Source: an uncultured Leucobacter sp.
GTDB taxonomy: Bacteria; Actinomycetota; Actinomycetes; Actinomycetales; Microbacteriaceae
NCBI GenBank assembly: GCA_945952575.1
Contig: CAMFIY010000201.1
Coordinates: 1-5,669 of the forward strand
DNA length: 5,669 bases
Direction of reading: 5' to 3'
The translations under genes were made by a program, and so were the position numbers. The notes under the pieces were generated by a model. That model saw only the letters and a program-made list of their open reading frames with translations. It searched no databases and was not told the DNA's origin. Positions 1 to 5,669 of the stretch are shown here, one piece after another (the first letter of the stretch is position 1; each line of letters begins with the position of its first letter).

Positions 1-1
1 G

Positions 2-202
2 CATCGGACCGATCGGGCGCAGTACCTGAAGGATCAGTACCGGCTGGACCGGGCGCGCGCGGCCGGCTATCGGATCCTGCGTCTGCATCACGAGGATGTC
101 CTCGGGCGGCCCCTCCAGACCGCGCGTCGCATTGCGGAGTTCCTCGGCGTCCCGCTGAATCCGGTCGCTCCGGCGACCATGCGCCCCTACCTCGCCCGAT
201 GA
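2..202 (+). CDS. C-terminal end of a probable sulfotransferase-family protein (partial)
   Basis: Reading codons from position 2 gives 66 residues and a TGA stop at 200-202; the start lies left of the window. The fragment contains YRILRLHHEDVLGRP, a polar stretch, then RRIAEFLGVPLNP. This resembles the C-terminal part of PAPS-dependent sulfotransferase-like proteins, where a strand of the form 'vLrlryEDLl..P' precedes a helix '.ri.eFLGlp'. Such enzymes move a sulfuryl group from PAPS to a hydroxyl or amine acceptor. The PAPS-binding P-loop would sit in the missing N-terminal part, so the reaction cannot be confirmed. Endonuclease-like proteins of the DUF559 type also have a 'GyrvLR' strand, but the FLGVP ending fits them less well. 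The gene converges on livF and is functionally unrelated to the transporter as far as can be seen. Confidence 0.5.
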   Translation, partial: HRTDRAQYLKDQYRLDRARAAGYRILRLHHEDVLGRPLQTARRIAEFLGVPLNPVAPATMRPYLAR

Positions 203-208
203 GCCCGA

Positions 209-269
209 ATCGAGAAGTGGATGTCTGCTCCGTCAAGTGTGACGAAAGAGCAGCCATCCACTTCTCGAT
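209..269. terminator. Long stem-loop between convergent genes, probable bidirectional terminator
   Basis: Arms 209-230 and 248-269 are complementary over 22 bp with a single mismatch (T224 opposite C254). Inside, CGTCA (231-235) pairs with TGACG (240-244) around an AGTG loop, leaving only AAA (245-247) unpaired. The structure starts 6 nt after the plus-strand stop at 202 and about 22 nt after the livF stop on the other strand, so it can serve both converging transcripts. Neither strand has a T-run after the stem. It is therefore not a textbook intrinsic terminator, but strong hairpins without a U-tract are often proposed as terminators or mRNA 3' stabilisers in high-GC actinobacteria. It might instead be a copy of a dispersed palindromic repeat. 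Confidence 0.65.
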
Positions 270-291
270 GAGTGAGACGGGTGGGAAAGGG

Positions 292-998
<707 letters not shown>

Positions 999-1002
<4 letters not shown>

Positions 1003-1829
1003 TCCTCTTCCTCCTCACCGAGGTAGGCGGCGATCACGGCCGGATCGTTCTTCACCTGTTCGGGCGTCCCGTCCGCGATCTCCTTGCCGTAGTTCAGCAC
1101 CACGATCCGCTCGGAGATCTGCATCACGAGACCCATGTCGTGCTCGATGAGCACGATGCCGACGCCCAGGTCGCGGATCTTGCGGATCAGCGCCATCAAC
1201 TCCTGCTTCTCGTTGTGGTTGAGACCGGCGGCCGGCTCGTCGAGCAGCAGCAGCTTCGGCTGCGTCGCGAGCGCCCGGGCGATCTCGACGCGGCGCTGCT
1301 CGCCGTAGGGCAGCTGCGTGACCAGCAGTTCGTCGTCGGCCCGGAAGCCCACGAAGTCGAGCCAGCCCCGCGCATCCTCGGTGCACTGCGCCTCGCTGCG
1401 CCGGTAGCGCGGAGTGTGCAGCATCGCATCGAACACGTTCTGCCCGAGCCGCGTGTGCATACCCGTCTTCACGTTGTCCAGCACGGTCATCTCTTTGAAG
1501 AGGCGCACGTTCTGGAAGGTGCGGGCCATGCCGAGCTGAGTGATCCGCGACGGCTTGTTTCGAGTGATGGGCTCGCCGTCGAAGACGACCGCCCCCTGAT
1601 TCGGCCGGTAGAACCCCGAGATGCAGTTGAACGCGCTGGTCTTCCCGGCGCCGTTCGGACCGATCACCGAGACGATCTCGCCCTCGTGCACCGAGAAGCT
1701 GAGGCCGTTCACCGCCTTGATCCCGCCGAAGGAGACCGCGAGATCCTTCACCTCGAGGATCACCCGGCCGAGGGCGCCGCCCGCTCGCGGCGCCGGGGGC
1801 TCCATGACGGATGCGCTGGAGTCGCTCAT
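999..1829 (-). CDS. livG: Branched-chain amino acid ABC transporter, ATP-binding protein LivG
   Basis: This 276-residue ABC ATPase is the partner of LivF in the nucleotide-binding heterodimer. Residues 1-22 are a poorly conserved Ser/Pro/Ala-rich extension, and the ABC domain follows. Walker A is GPNGAGKT (57-64), the Q-loop is RTFQN with Gln106, the signature is the variant LPYGEQRR (173-180), Walker B is LLLLDE (193-198), and the switch region is IEHDM with His230. The order of motifs and the PAAGLN stretch after Walker B are typical of LivG. The C-terminus ends in five consecutive Glu residues. The ATG at 1829 overlaps the livM stop in ATGA and is preceded 5 nt upstream by AAGGGA. This supports it over the internal Met9, although the family core would be intact from either start. 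Confidence 0.96.
1010..1015 (-). promoter_or_regulatory. Strong ribosome binding site of livF inside the livG tail
   Basis: AGGAGG on the minus strand ends 7 nt before the livF ATG. It lies in the run of Glu codons that closes livG, so the same bases encode the five-Glu tail and the Shine-Dalgarno site. Together with the ATGA stop/start overlap it predicts coupled translation of the two ATPases. Confidence 0.85.
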
Positions 1830-2968
1830 CGCCGTCCCTTCCCTTCATCTTCGAGTCCGTCGAGCTCATCGAATTCGCCGACCACCCCGATCGCCGCGGT
1901 GGCCGGCACCTGCGGGATCTCGCGCTTCTTCAAGAAGGGCAGGACGGCGTTCGCCGGCCAGATGCCCTTCGGACGGAAGATCATCGCGACCACCAGCAGG
2001 ATGCCGAAGAGCAGATAACGCCATTCGCTGAACTCGCGCAGGAACTCCGGCGCGAGCGAGACGAACAGGGCTCCGATGATCACGCCGGGAGTCGAGCCCA
2101 TGCCGCCGAGCACGACGGCCATCAGCACCAGGGCCGAATAGAGGAACTCGAAGCTGTTCGGCGAGATCGCGGAGAGGTGCGCGCCGAGCAGCGTGCCGGC
2201 GAAACCGCCCCAGACCGCACCGATGATGTAGGCCATCAGCTTCGTCTTGTAGCCGTTGATCCCCATCGCCTCGCTGACGTCCTCGTCGTCGCGCACCGAC
2301 TTCCAGGCGCGACCGAGCTTGCCCTTGCCGAGCCGCGAGACCGCGACGACGGCGAGGCCGATGCCGACGAAGAGCACGAAGTAGTAGAACAGGATCTTCG
2401 AGTTGAAGGTGATGCCGCCGAGCACGAGGCCGTCCGAGAACGACCAGCCGAAGAACGACCAGGTCGGGATCCCGTGGATGCCCGAGGGGCCGCCGGTGAT
2501 GTCGAGGTTGTTCGCCGTGATCCTGATGATCTCTCCGAAGCCCAGCGTCACGATTGCGAGGTAGTCGCTGCGCAGGCGCAGCGTGGGTCCGCCGATCACG
2601 AGGCCGGCGACGATGCAGGCCAGCACGACGACCGGGATGGTCTCGAGCATGCTCCAGCCGAGCTGGGTCGTGAGGATGCCGCTCGTGTAGGCGCCGACCG
2701 CCATGAATGCGATGAAGCCGAGGTCGAGCAGGCCGGCGTAGCCGACCACGACGTTGAGTCCCATCGCGAGCACGACGTAGATCATCGCCGAGGTCAGGAT
2801 CGAGATGAGGTAGGGGCTCGCCGAGATGAACGGCAGCACCGCCGCCCCGATGAACATGACCAGCGCGAGCAGTTTCATGAAGCGCTGGGGCGCAAGGATG
2901 CCCGAGACGGCCGGCGGCCGCTCGATGATCGGTGCGGGCGCCTGCAGATGGTGAGTGGTTTTCGCCAT
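1826..2968 (-). CDS. livM: Branched-chain amino acid ABC transporter, permease LivM
   Basis: This 380-residue integral membrane protein is one half of the translocation pore. A polar N-terminus of about 30 residues precedes a series of hydrophobic segments, roughly at 32-50, 54-72, 84-100, 111-127, 192-210, 244-262, 276-305 and 318-331. Family features include GLNVVVGYAGLLDLG (70-84), LRLRSDYLAIVTLGFGEI (130-147), and the cytoplasmic loop GRAWKSVRDDEDVSEAMGIN (219-238). That loop is the EAA-like segment expected to contact the ATPases. LGGMGSTPGVIIGA (287-300) is the conserved late motif. The last ~45 residues are a cytoplasmic tail ending in an acidic stretch and GKGRR. The ATG lies 2 nt after the livH stop, with AGAGAGGG 7 nt upstream. 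The stop overlaps the livG start. Confidence 0.96.
   Translation of the reverse strand: MAKTTHHLQAPAPIIERPPAVSGILAPQRFMKLLALVMFIGAAVLPFISASPYLISILTSAMIYVVLAMGLNVVVGYAGLLDLGFIAFMAVGAYTSGILTTQLGWSMLETIPVVVLACIVAGLVIGGPTLRLRSDYLAIVTLGFGEIIRITANNLDITGGPSGIHGIPTWSFFGWSFSDGLVLGGITFNSKILFYYFVLFVGIGLAVVAVSRLGKGKLGRAWKSVRDDEDVSEAMGINGYKTKLMAYIIGAVWGGFAGTLLGAHLSAISPNSFEFLYSALVLMAVVLGGMGSTPGVIIGALFVSLAPEFLREFSEWRYLLFGILLVVAMIFRPKGIWPANAVLPFLKKREIPQVPATAAIGVVGEFDELDGLEDEGKGRR
1835..1846 (-). promoter_or_regulatory. Ribosome binding site of livG inside the livM tail
   Basis: The minus strand reads GAAGGGAAGGGA, ending 5 nt before the livG ATG at 1829. It overlaps the final Glu-Gly-Lys-Gly codons of livM. 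It supports the ATG in the ATGA overlap as the real start and suggests coupling of livM and livG translation. Confidence 0.7.
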
Positions 2969-2970
2969 GA

Positions 2971-3864
2971 TCAGACCCTCTCTACGACGCGCTCACCGAG
3001 CAGACCGGTGGGCTTGAACACGAGGAACAGGATCAGGAAGCCGAAGGCGAACACGTCTCGCCATTCGCCGCCGAACCAGCTGGTGCCGAACGACTCGAGC
3101 AGGCCGAGGACGATACCGCCGACCATCGCGCCGTACAGGTTGCCGATGCCGCCGATCACGGCCGCGGTGAAGGCCTTGAGGCCGATGACGAACCCCATCA
3201 GGAAGTCGATCGAACCGTAGTACGCGGCGGCCATCACACCGGCCGCACCCGCGAGGGCCGATCCGATGAAGAAGGTGCGCGAGATGACCTTGTTGACGTT
3301 CACGCCCATGAGCAGCGACGCGCTCTGGTCGAGAGCGATCGCCCGCATCGCGCGCCCCTCCCTCGAGTGCATCACGTAGCGCTGCAGCAGCACCATGAGG
3401 ATCGCGGCGACGATCATGAGCACGACCTGAGGCATCGTGATGCGCGCGCCGAGGATCTCGACCGGTGCGCCCGAGAGGCGGATGGGGAAGACCAGGGGGC
3501 TCGCGCCGAAGATCTGCCGCACCGCGTACTCGATGGTGAACGAGACGCCGACCGCGGTGATCAGGGCGGAGAGCCGGGGGCTCTTGCGCAGCGGCCGATA
3601 CGCGATGCGCTCGATGAGTACGCCGAATCCGCCCGTGAGGAGCATCGATATCAGCAGCACGAGCAGCAGGATCGGGATCGAGCCGATGCCGAATAGACCC
3701 GTCAGCCCGCCGAGCACGACGAAGGCGATGAAGGATCCGAGCATGTAGAGGTCGCCATGGGCGAAGTTGAGCAGCTTGATGATGCCGTACACCATGCTGT
3801 AGCCCAGCGCGACCAGCGCGTAGAACGAGCCGACGAAGAGCCCGTTCCAGATCAATTGGAACAT
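2971..3864 (-). CDS. livH: Branched-chain amino acid ABC transporter, permease LivH
   Basis: This 297-residue permease is the second pore subunit and has the usual LivH length. The N-terminus carries the family pattern GLFVGSFYALVALGYSMVYG (8-27) followed by LLNFAHGDLYMLG (31-43). Hydrophobic segments follow roughly at 44-57, 62-84, 101-118, 146-161, 196-214, 222-254 and 270-284. A cytoplasmic loop with SREGRAMRAIALDQSASLLMGVN (167-189) precedes the later helices and is the expected ATPase contact region. GLKAFTAAVIGGIGNLYGAM (228-247) is the conserved late motif. The ATG at 3864 has AGAGAGG 6 nt upstream. It is the first gene after the 91-nt spacer behind livK, and that spacer holds a strong stem-loop. 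Its expression may therefore depend on read-through or on processed message. Confidence 0.96.
   Translation of the reverse strand: MFQLIWNGLFVGSFYALVALGYSMVYGIIKLLNFAHGDLYMLGSFIAFVVLGGLTGLFGIGSIPILLLVLLISMLLTGGFGVLIERIAYRPLRKSPRLSALITAVGVSFTIEYAVRQIFGASPLVFPIRLSGAPVEILGARITMPQVVLMIVAAILMVLLQRYVMHSREGRAMRAIALDQSASLLMGVNVNKVISRTFFIGSALAGAAGVMAAAYYGSIDFLMGFVIGLKAFTAAVIGGIGNLYGAMVGGIVLGLLESFGTSWFGGEWRDVFAFGFLILFLVFKPTGLLGERVVERV
2976..2983 (-). promoter_or_regulatory. Ribosome binding site of livM
   Basis: The minus strand reads AGAGAGGG, ending 7 nt before the livM ATG and lying over the last codons of livH. With only 2 nt between the livH stop and the livM start, ribosomes finishing livH are well placed to begin livM. 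Confidence 0.7.
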
Positions 3865-3870
3865 ACGGTG

Positions 3871-3877
3871 CCTCTCT
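3871..3877 (-). promoter_or_regulatory. Ribosome binding site of livH
   Basis: AGAGAGG on the minus strand lies 6 nt before the livH ATG. Unlike the downstream sites it is not within a coding sequence, because livH sits behind the livK-livH spacer. Confidence 0.7.
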
Positions 3878-3898
3878 GAGACGTGGAGGGCGAGCGTC

Positions 3899-3948
3899 GA
3901 CGGGGTCCCCCGGGCCCACCCCGGAGGGCGGTTTCGGGGGACCCCGTC
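3899..3948 (-). terminator. Stem-loop between livK and livH: attenuating terminator or mRNA stabiliser
   Basis: GACGGGGTCCCCCG (3899-3912) and CGGGGGACCCCGTC (3935-3948) form a perfect 14-bp stem. In the minus-strand transcript the 22-nt interior can add a 6-bp helix, CCGCCC with GGGUGG including one G-U pair, closed by UCCG. The stem begins 7 nt after the livK stop. No U-run follows, so full termination is unlikely. In other transport operons a hairpin directly after the binding-protein gene (for example behind malE) protects the upstream message or limits read-through. That gives more binding protein than membrane complex. That role is inferred here from position and structure. Confidence 0.75.
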
Positions 3949-3955
3949 ACGGCGC

Positions 3956-5125
3956 TCAACCCTTCAGGTCGTCCTTCAGCACGAAGGAGCCGTCGGCGCC
4001 GGTCGGAGCGACGATCACGAAGCCGCCGCCCTCGCGCGATCCGTCGGCGGCGAAGGTCAGGTTGCCCGTCAGCAGCGGGAAGTCCTTGAGACCCTTGAGC
4101 GCGTCGACGACCTTCTGGTAGTCGGTTCCGCCCGCGTCGGTCATCGCCTGCGCCATCACCTTGACGGCCTCGTAGGTCTGGATCGAGTAGGGGCCGGGAT
4201 CCTTGCCGTCCGAGACCTTCTTGTAGTCCGCGATCCACCCTTCGCCGTTCTCGAGCATGTCGGGCGTGCGGGTGAAGGTGCCGTAGACGTCGGTCATCGA
4301 GTCCGCACCTGCGATGGCGGAGAGCTGCTTGTCGACCGAGCCGTCGCCGACCAGGATCGGGCCGGTGTACCCGGCGCCGCGGAGCTGGTTGATGAGCAGG
4401 CCGCCGGCCTGGTAGTAGCCGGTCCAGACCACGTAGTCGGGCTTGGCGGAGAGCACGCTGTTGACGTTGGCCGAGAAGTCCTTCTCCTTCGGATTCACGT
4501 GCTCGCGCTTGATGGTGACTCCCGTGGCCTGCTTCTCGATCGAGTCGGCGAGATCCTTGGGGTAGGCCTGGTTGTCGTCGATGATGACGACGGTCTTGGC
4601 GCCGGACATGCCGATCCACTTGACCGCGGCCTCGGCCTGCTGAGTGCCGGTGCCGTTGACGAGGAAGGCGCCCTGGCCCACGAGCTCGTTCGAGTTCGCG
4701 GCCGGGATCACCATCGCGATACCAGCGTCCTTGAAGATCGGCAGGGTCGGCAGGGTCGCGCCCGAGCAGTAGCCGCCGACGGAACCCTTGACTCCCTCGG
4801 TGACGAGCTTCTGAGCGGCGGCGACCGCGGTGGTCGCGTCGCACGCGTCGTCCTCGGTGACGAGCTCGAGCTTGCGCCCGTCGACCCCGCCGCCGTCGTT
4901 CACCTCGTTGATCGCGAGCTGAGCGCCGAACTTCATGTAGTCGCCGAACGCGGCCTCCGAACCGGAGAACGGCGCCAGCATCCCGAGCTTGATCGGGCCC
5001 TTGTCGTCGCCGCCGGAGCTGTCGCCCGAGGCGAGTCCGCCCGAGCATCCGGAGAGCGCGAGAGCTGCGCCCGCAGCCAGCGCGACGGCTGCGGCGAGCC
5101 GGCGAGTAGAAGAACGTGAGAACAT
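3956..5125 (-). CDS. livK: Branched-chain amino acid ABC transporter, substrate-binding lipoprotein LivK
   Basis: This 389-residue extracellular receptor (type I periplasmic-binding fold) delivers the amino acid to LivHM. A short basic start (RSSTRR) and hydrophobic core end in the lipobox LSGC, so Cys27 is the predicted lipidated residue anchoring the protein to the outer face of the membrane. A Gly/Ser linker of about 15 residues follows. The mature part begins IKLGMLAPFSGSEAAFG. DDACDATTAVAAAQKL (92-107) and GGYCSGATLPTLPIF (117-131) match the E. coli LivJ/LivK region that has a disulfide, so Cys95 and Cys120 probably form that bond and Ser121 lies in the ligand site. PAANSNEL (141-148) is the next pocket segment. 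AAAGGA-type SD sequence lies 7 nt before the ATG. Leu/Ile/Val is the likely substrate class, but related proteins bind other amino acids, amides or urea. Confidence 0.93.
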   Translation of the reverse strand: MFSRSSTRRLAAAVALAAGAALALSGCSGGLASGDSSGGDDKGPIKLGMLAPFSGSEAAFGDYMKFGAQLAINEVNDGGGVDGRKLELVTEDDACDATTAVAAAQKLVTEGVKGSVGGYCSGATLPTLPIFKDAGIAMVIPAANSNELVGQGAFLVNGTGTQQAEAAVKWIGMSGAKTVVIIDDNQAYPKDLADSIEKQATGVTIKREHVNPKEKDFSANVNSVLSAKPDYVVWTGYYQAGGLLINQLRGAGYTGPILVGDGSVDKQLSAIAGADSMTDVYGTFTRTPDMLENGEGWIADYKKVSDGKDPGPYSIQTYEAVKVMAQAMTDAGGTDYQKVVDALKGLKDFPLLTGNLTFAADGSREGGGFVIVAPTGADGSFVLKDDLKG

Positions 5126-5132
5126 CTGGGGT

Positions 5133-5140
5133 TCCTTTCC
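5133..5140 (-). promoter_or_regulatory. Ribosome binding site of livK
   Basis: GGAAAGGA on the minus strand ends 7 nt before the ATG at 5125. It supports this start over the longer open frame running upstream in another phase, and it places the basic residues and hydrophobic core of the lipoprotein signal right at the N-terminus. Confidence 0.7.
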
Positions 5141-5166
5141 AGTGATGCTTCATTGAATCGTTGGAT

Positions 5167-5182
5167 GGCACCGGTCGAGACC
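5167..5182 (+). repeat. Direct repeat copy 1, downstream of the liv promoter
   Basis: GGCACCGGTCGAGACC matches GTCACGGTTCGAGACC at 5251-5266 at 13 of 16 positions, including the last eight (TCGAGACC). The two copies flank the promoter and palindrome and are 84 nt apart. This may be a second protein-binding pair or chance. Confidence 0.3.
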
Positions 5183-5193
5183 TGCGAGCCAAA

Positions 5194-5216
5194 CAGTGCA
5201 ATATTACATTGCACTG
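5194..5216. promoter_or_regulatory. Perfect 9-5-9 palindrome, candidate operator of the liv operon
   Basis: CAGTGCAAT (5194-5202) and its exact reverse complement ATTGCACTG (5208-5216) flank a 5-nt spacer, ATTAC. The site is AT-rich in a GC-rich region and lies about 70 nt upstream of livK. It coincides with the predicted -10 box. A dimeric helix-turn-helix repressor bound here would block polymerase. The regulator family cannot be named from the sequence, and no regulator gene is in the window. Confidence 0.7.
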
Positions 5217-5231
5217 AGTGTGTCTGCGCAA
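5203..5231 (-). promoter_or_regulatory. Predicted sigma-70-type promoter of the liv operon
   Basis: On the minus strand TTGCGC (5226-5231) and TGTAAT (5203-5208) are separated by 17 nt, the optimal spacing. The -10 differs from TATAAT at one position and the -35 matches TTGACA at four positions. An A-rich stretch, GATAAAAAC, lies just upstream of the -35 and could act as an UP-like element. The start point would be near 5196, giving a leader of about 70 nt. I saw no leader peptide rich in Leu, Ile or Val codons and no riboswitch in that leader. Confidence 0.6.
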
Positions 5232-5250
5232 GTGTTTTTATCTCAAGATG

Positions 5251-5266
5251 GTCACGGTTCGAGACC
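5251..5266 (+). repeat. Direct repeat copy 2, upstream of the liv promoter
   Basis: Partner of the copy at 5167-5182, in the same orientation, located about 20 nt upstream of the predicted -35 box relative to livK transcription. Only the TCGAGACC core is exact. Confidence 0.3.
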
Positions 5267-5277
5267 GCGAGGCGTCA

Positions 5278-5309
5278 CTGCGCCGCAGCGTACGCTCTGC
5301 CGCGCAGAG
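5278..5309 (-). terminator. Pair of small GC-rich hairpins after the upstream gene, weak terminator candidate
   Basis: CTCTGC (5295-5300) pairs with GCAGAG (5304-5309) around a 3-nt loop, and CTGC (5278-5281) pairs with GCAG (5285-5288). They lie directly after the stop at 5312-5314 of the minus-strand gene to the right and before the liv promoter. Stems are short and no T-run follows, so transcripts from the upstream gene may partly read into livK. Confidence 0.3.
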
Positions 5310-5311
5310 GA

Positions 5312-5669
5312 TCAGCGGAAGGCCAGCACGCCCACGGCGACGAGGCCGCAGAGCGAGACGACGCAGACGACGCCGTAGCCGAGCAGTGTCGCAGATGCGC
5401 GACGGCGCTCGCGGCGGGCGAGCGAGGGGAGCCGTCCGCGCTCCTCGGCCCGGGCGGAGAGCGCCTCCTGCGCGATGGCATCCGCGGAGCGCACCGGGGG
5501 CTCCGCTGCGGAGAGCCCGGCGGAGTGCTGACCGGAGGGGCCGGAGAGCGCGTCCTCCGGTCGCGCCCCGTAGACCACCGGCAGCCACGGGCGCACCCCC
5601 GGCTCGGCGCTCGGAATCGAGTCGCCTGGCACGGAACCGGGCGCGGGTGCCACCCGGCGCGCGGGATCG
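5312..5669 (-). CDS. Hypothetical protein with a C-terminal transmembrane helix (5' end outside window)
   Basis: The frame ends in TGA at 5312-5314 and stays open to the window edge. A GTG at 5653 could start a 113-residue protein, but no clear Shine-Dalgarno site can be seen and the true start may lie outside. Counting from that GTG, residues 1-60 are Pro/Ala/Ser-rich and probably disordered. Residues 60-80 are charged and helix-prone (AIAQEALSARAEERGR). RRERRR (80-85) precedes a single hydrophobic helix at about 88-112, and the protein stops immediately after it. The basic cluster before the helix predicts a cytoplasmic N-terminal part with the extreme C-terminus outside. I do not recognise the family. 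It lies upstream of livK in the same direction but is separated from it by a promoter, so it is probably not a transporter component. Third-position GC bias supports it being coding. Confidence 0.6.
   Translation of the reverse strand, partial: DPARRVAPAPGSVPGDSIPSAEPGVRPWLPVVYGARPEDALSGPSGQHSAGLSAAEPPVRSADAIAQEALSARAEERGRLPSLARRERRRASATLLGYGVVCVVSLCGLVAVGVLAFR

Noticed and set aside
1811..3220. A 469-codon open frame on the plus strand, antisense to livM and livH.
   Set aside because: Its product is dominated by Arg, Asp, Glu, Ala and His without any recognisable domain, as expected for the complement of GC-biased coding DNA. The two permeases on the other strand explain the region fully.
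5126..5196. Leader-peptide attenuator or riboswitch in the livK leader.
   Set aside because: The leader is only about 70 nt. It has no short frame rich in Leu/Ile/Val codons, and only a weak GGUC/GACC pairing with a 2-nt loop, so no switching structure is apparent.
3852..5231. A 459-codon minus-strand frame overlapping livK in another phase.
   Set aside because: The translation is an Arg/Gly-rich low-complexity sequence. LivK in the adjacent frame has signal peptide, lipobox and family motifs, plus a properly spaced ribosome binding site.

Overview
The window carries one complete operon for an ABC importer of the branched-chain amino acid family (HAAT family), in the order livK-livH-livM-livG-livF. 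It is transcribed on the minus strand, from about 5200 down to 292. Two incomplete genes flank it: the last 66 codons of a plus-strand gene at 2..202, probably a sulfotransferase, and the 3' part of a minus-strand gene at 5312..5669 for an unrecognised protein with one C-terminal membrane helix. The DNA is GC-rich, codon third positions are mostly G or C, and the binding protein has a lipoprotein signal. This suggests a high-GC Gram-positive (Actinomycetota), possibly of the Microbacteriaceae type. The family-level placement is an impression, not a demonstration.

Layout, left to right. At 2..202 is the plus-strand gene end. At 209..269 is a long, nearly perfect stem-loop lying between the two convergent genes. 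At 292..1002 is livF (ATPase), 999..1829 livG (ATPase), 1826..2968 livM (permease), 2971..3864 livH (permease). At 3865..3955 is a spacer dominated by a GC-rich stem-loop with a 14-bp perfect outer stem. At 3956..5125 is livK (substrate-binding lipoprotein). At 5126..5311 is the control region, with a sigma-70-type promoter whose -10 lies in the middle of a perfect 9-5-9 palindrome, an obvious operator candidate. At 5312..5669 is the hypothetical membrane protein gene, open at the window edge.

How it works together: LivK, tethered outside the membrane by a lipidated cysteine, captures the amino acid. LivH and LivM form the membrane channel, and LivG and LivF power uptake by ATP hydrolysis. 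The last four genes are packed with 4-bp ATGA overlaps or a 2-bp gap, so translational coupling is likely. The only sizeable gap inside the operon follows livK and holds the stem-loop. This fits a design in which the binding protein is made in excess over the membrane complex.

I found no previously undescribed system. The transporter is ordinary in content and order. The non-coding structures deserve attention: the operator palindrome, the livK-livH stem-loop and the convergent stem-loop.
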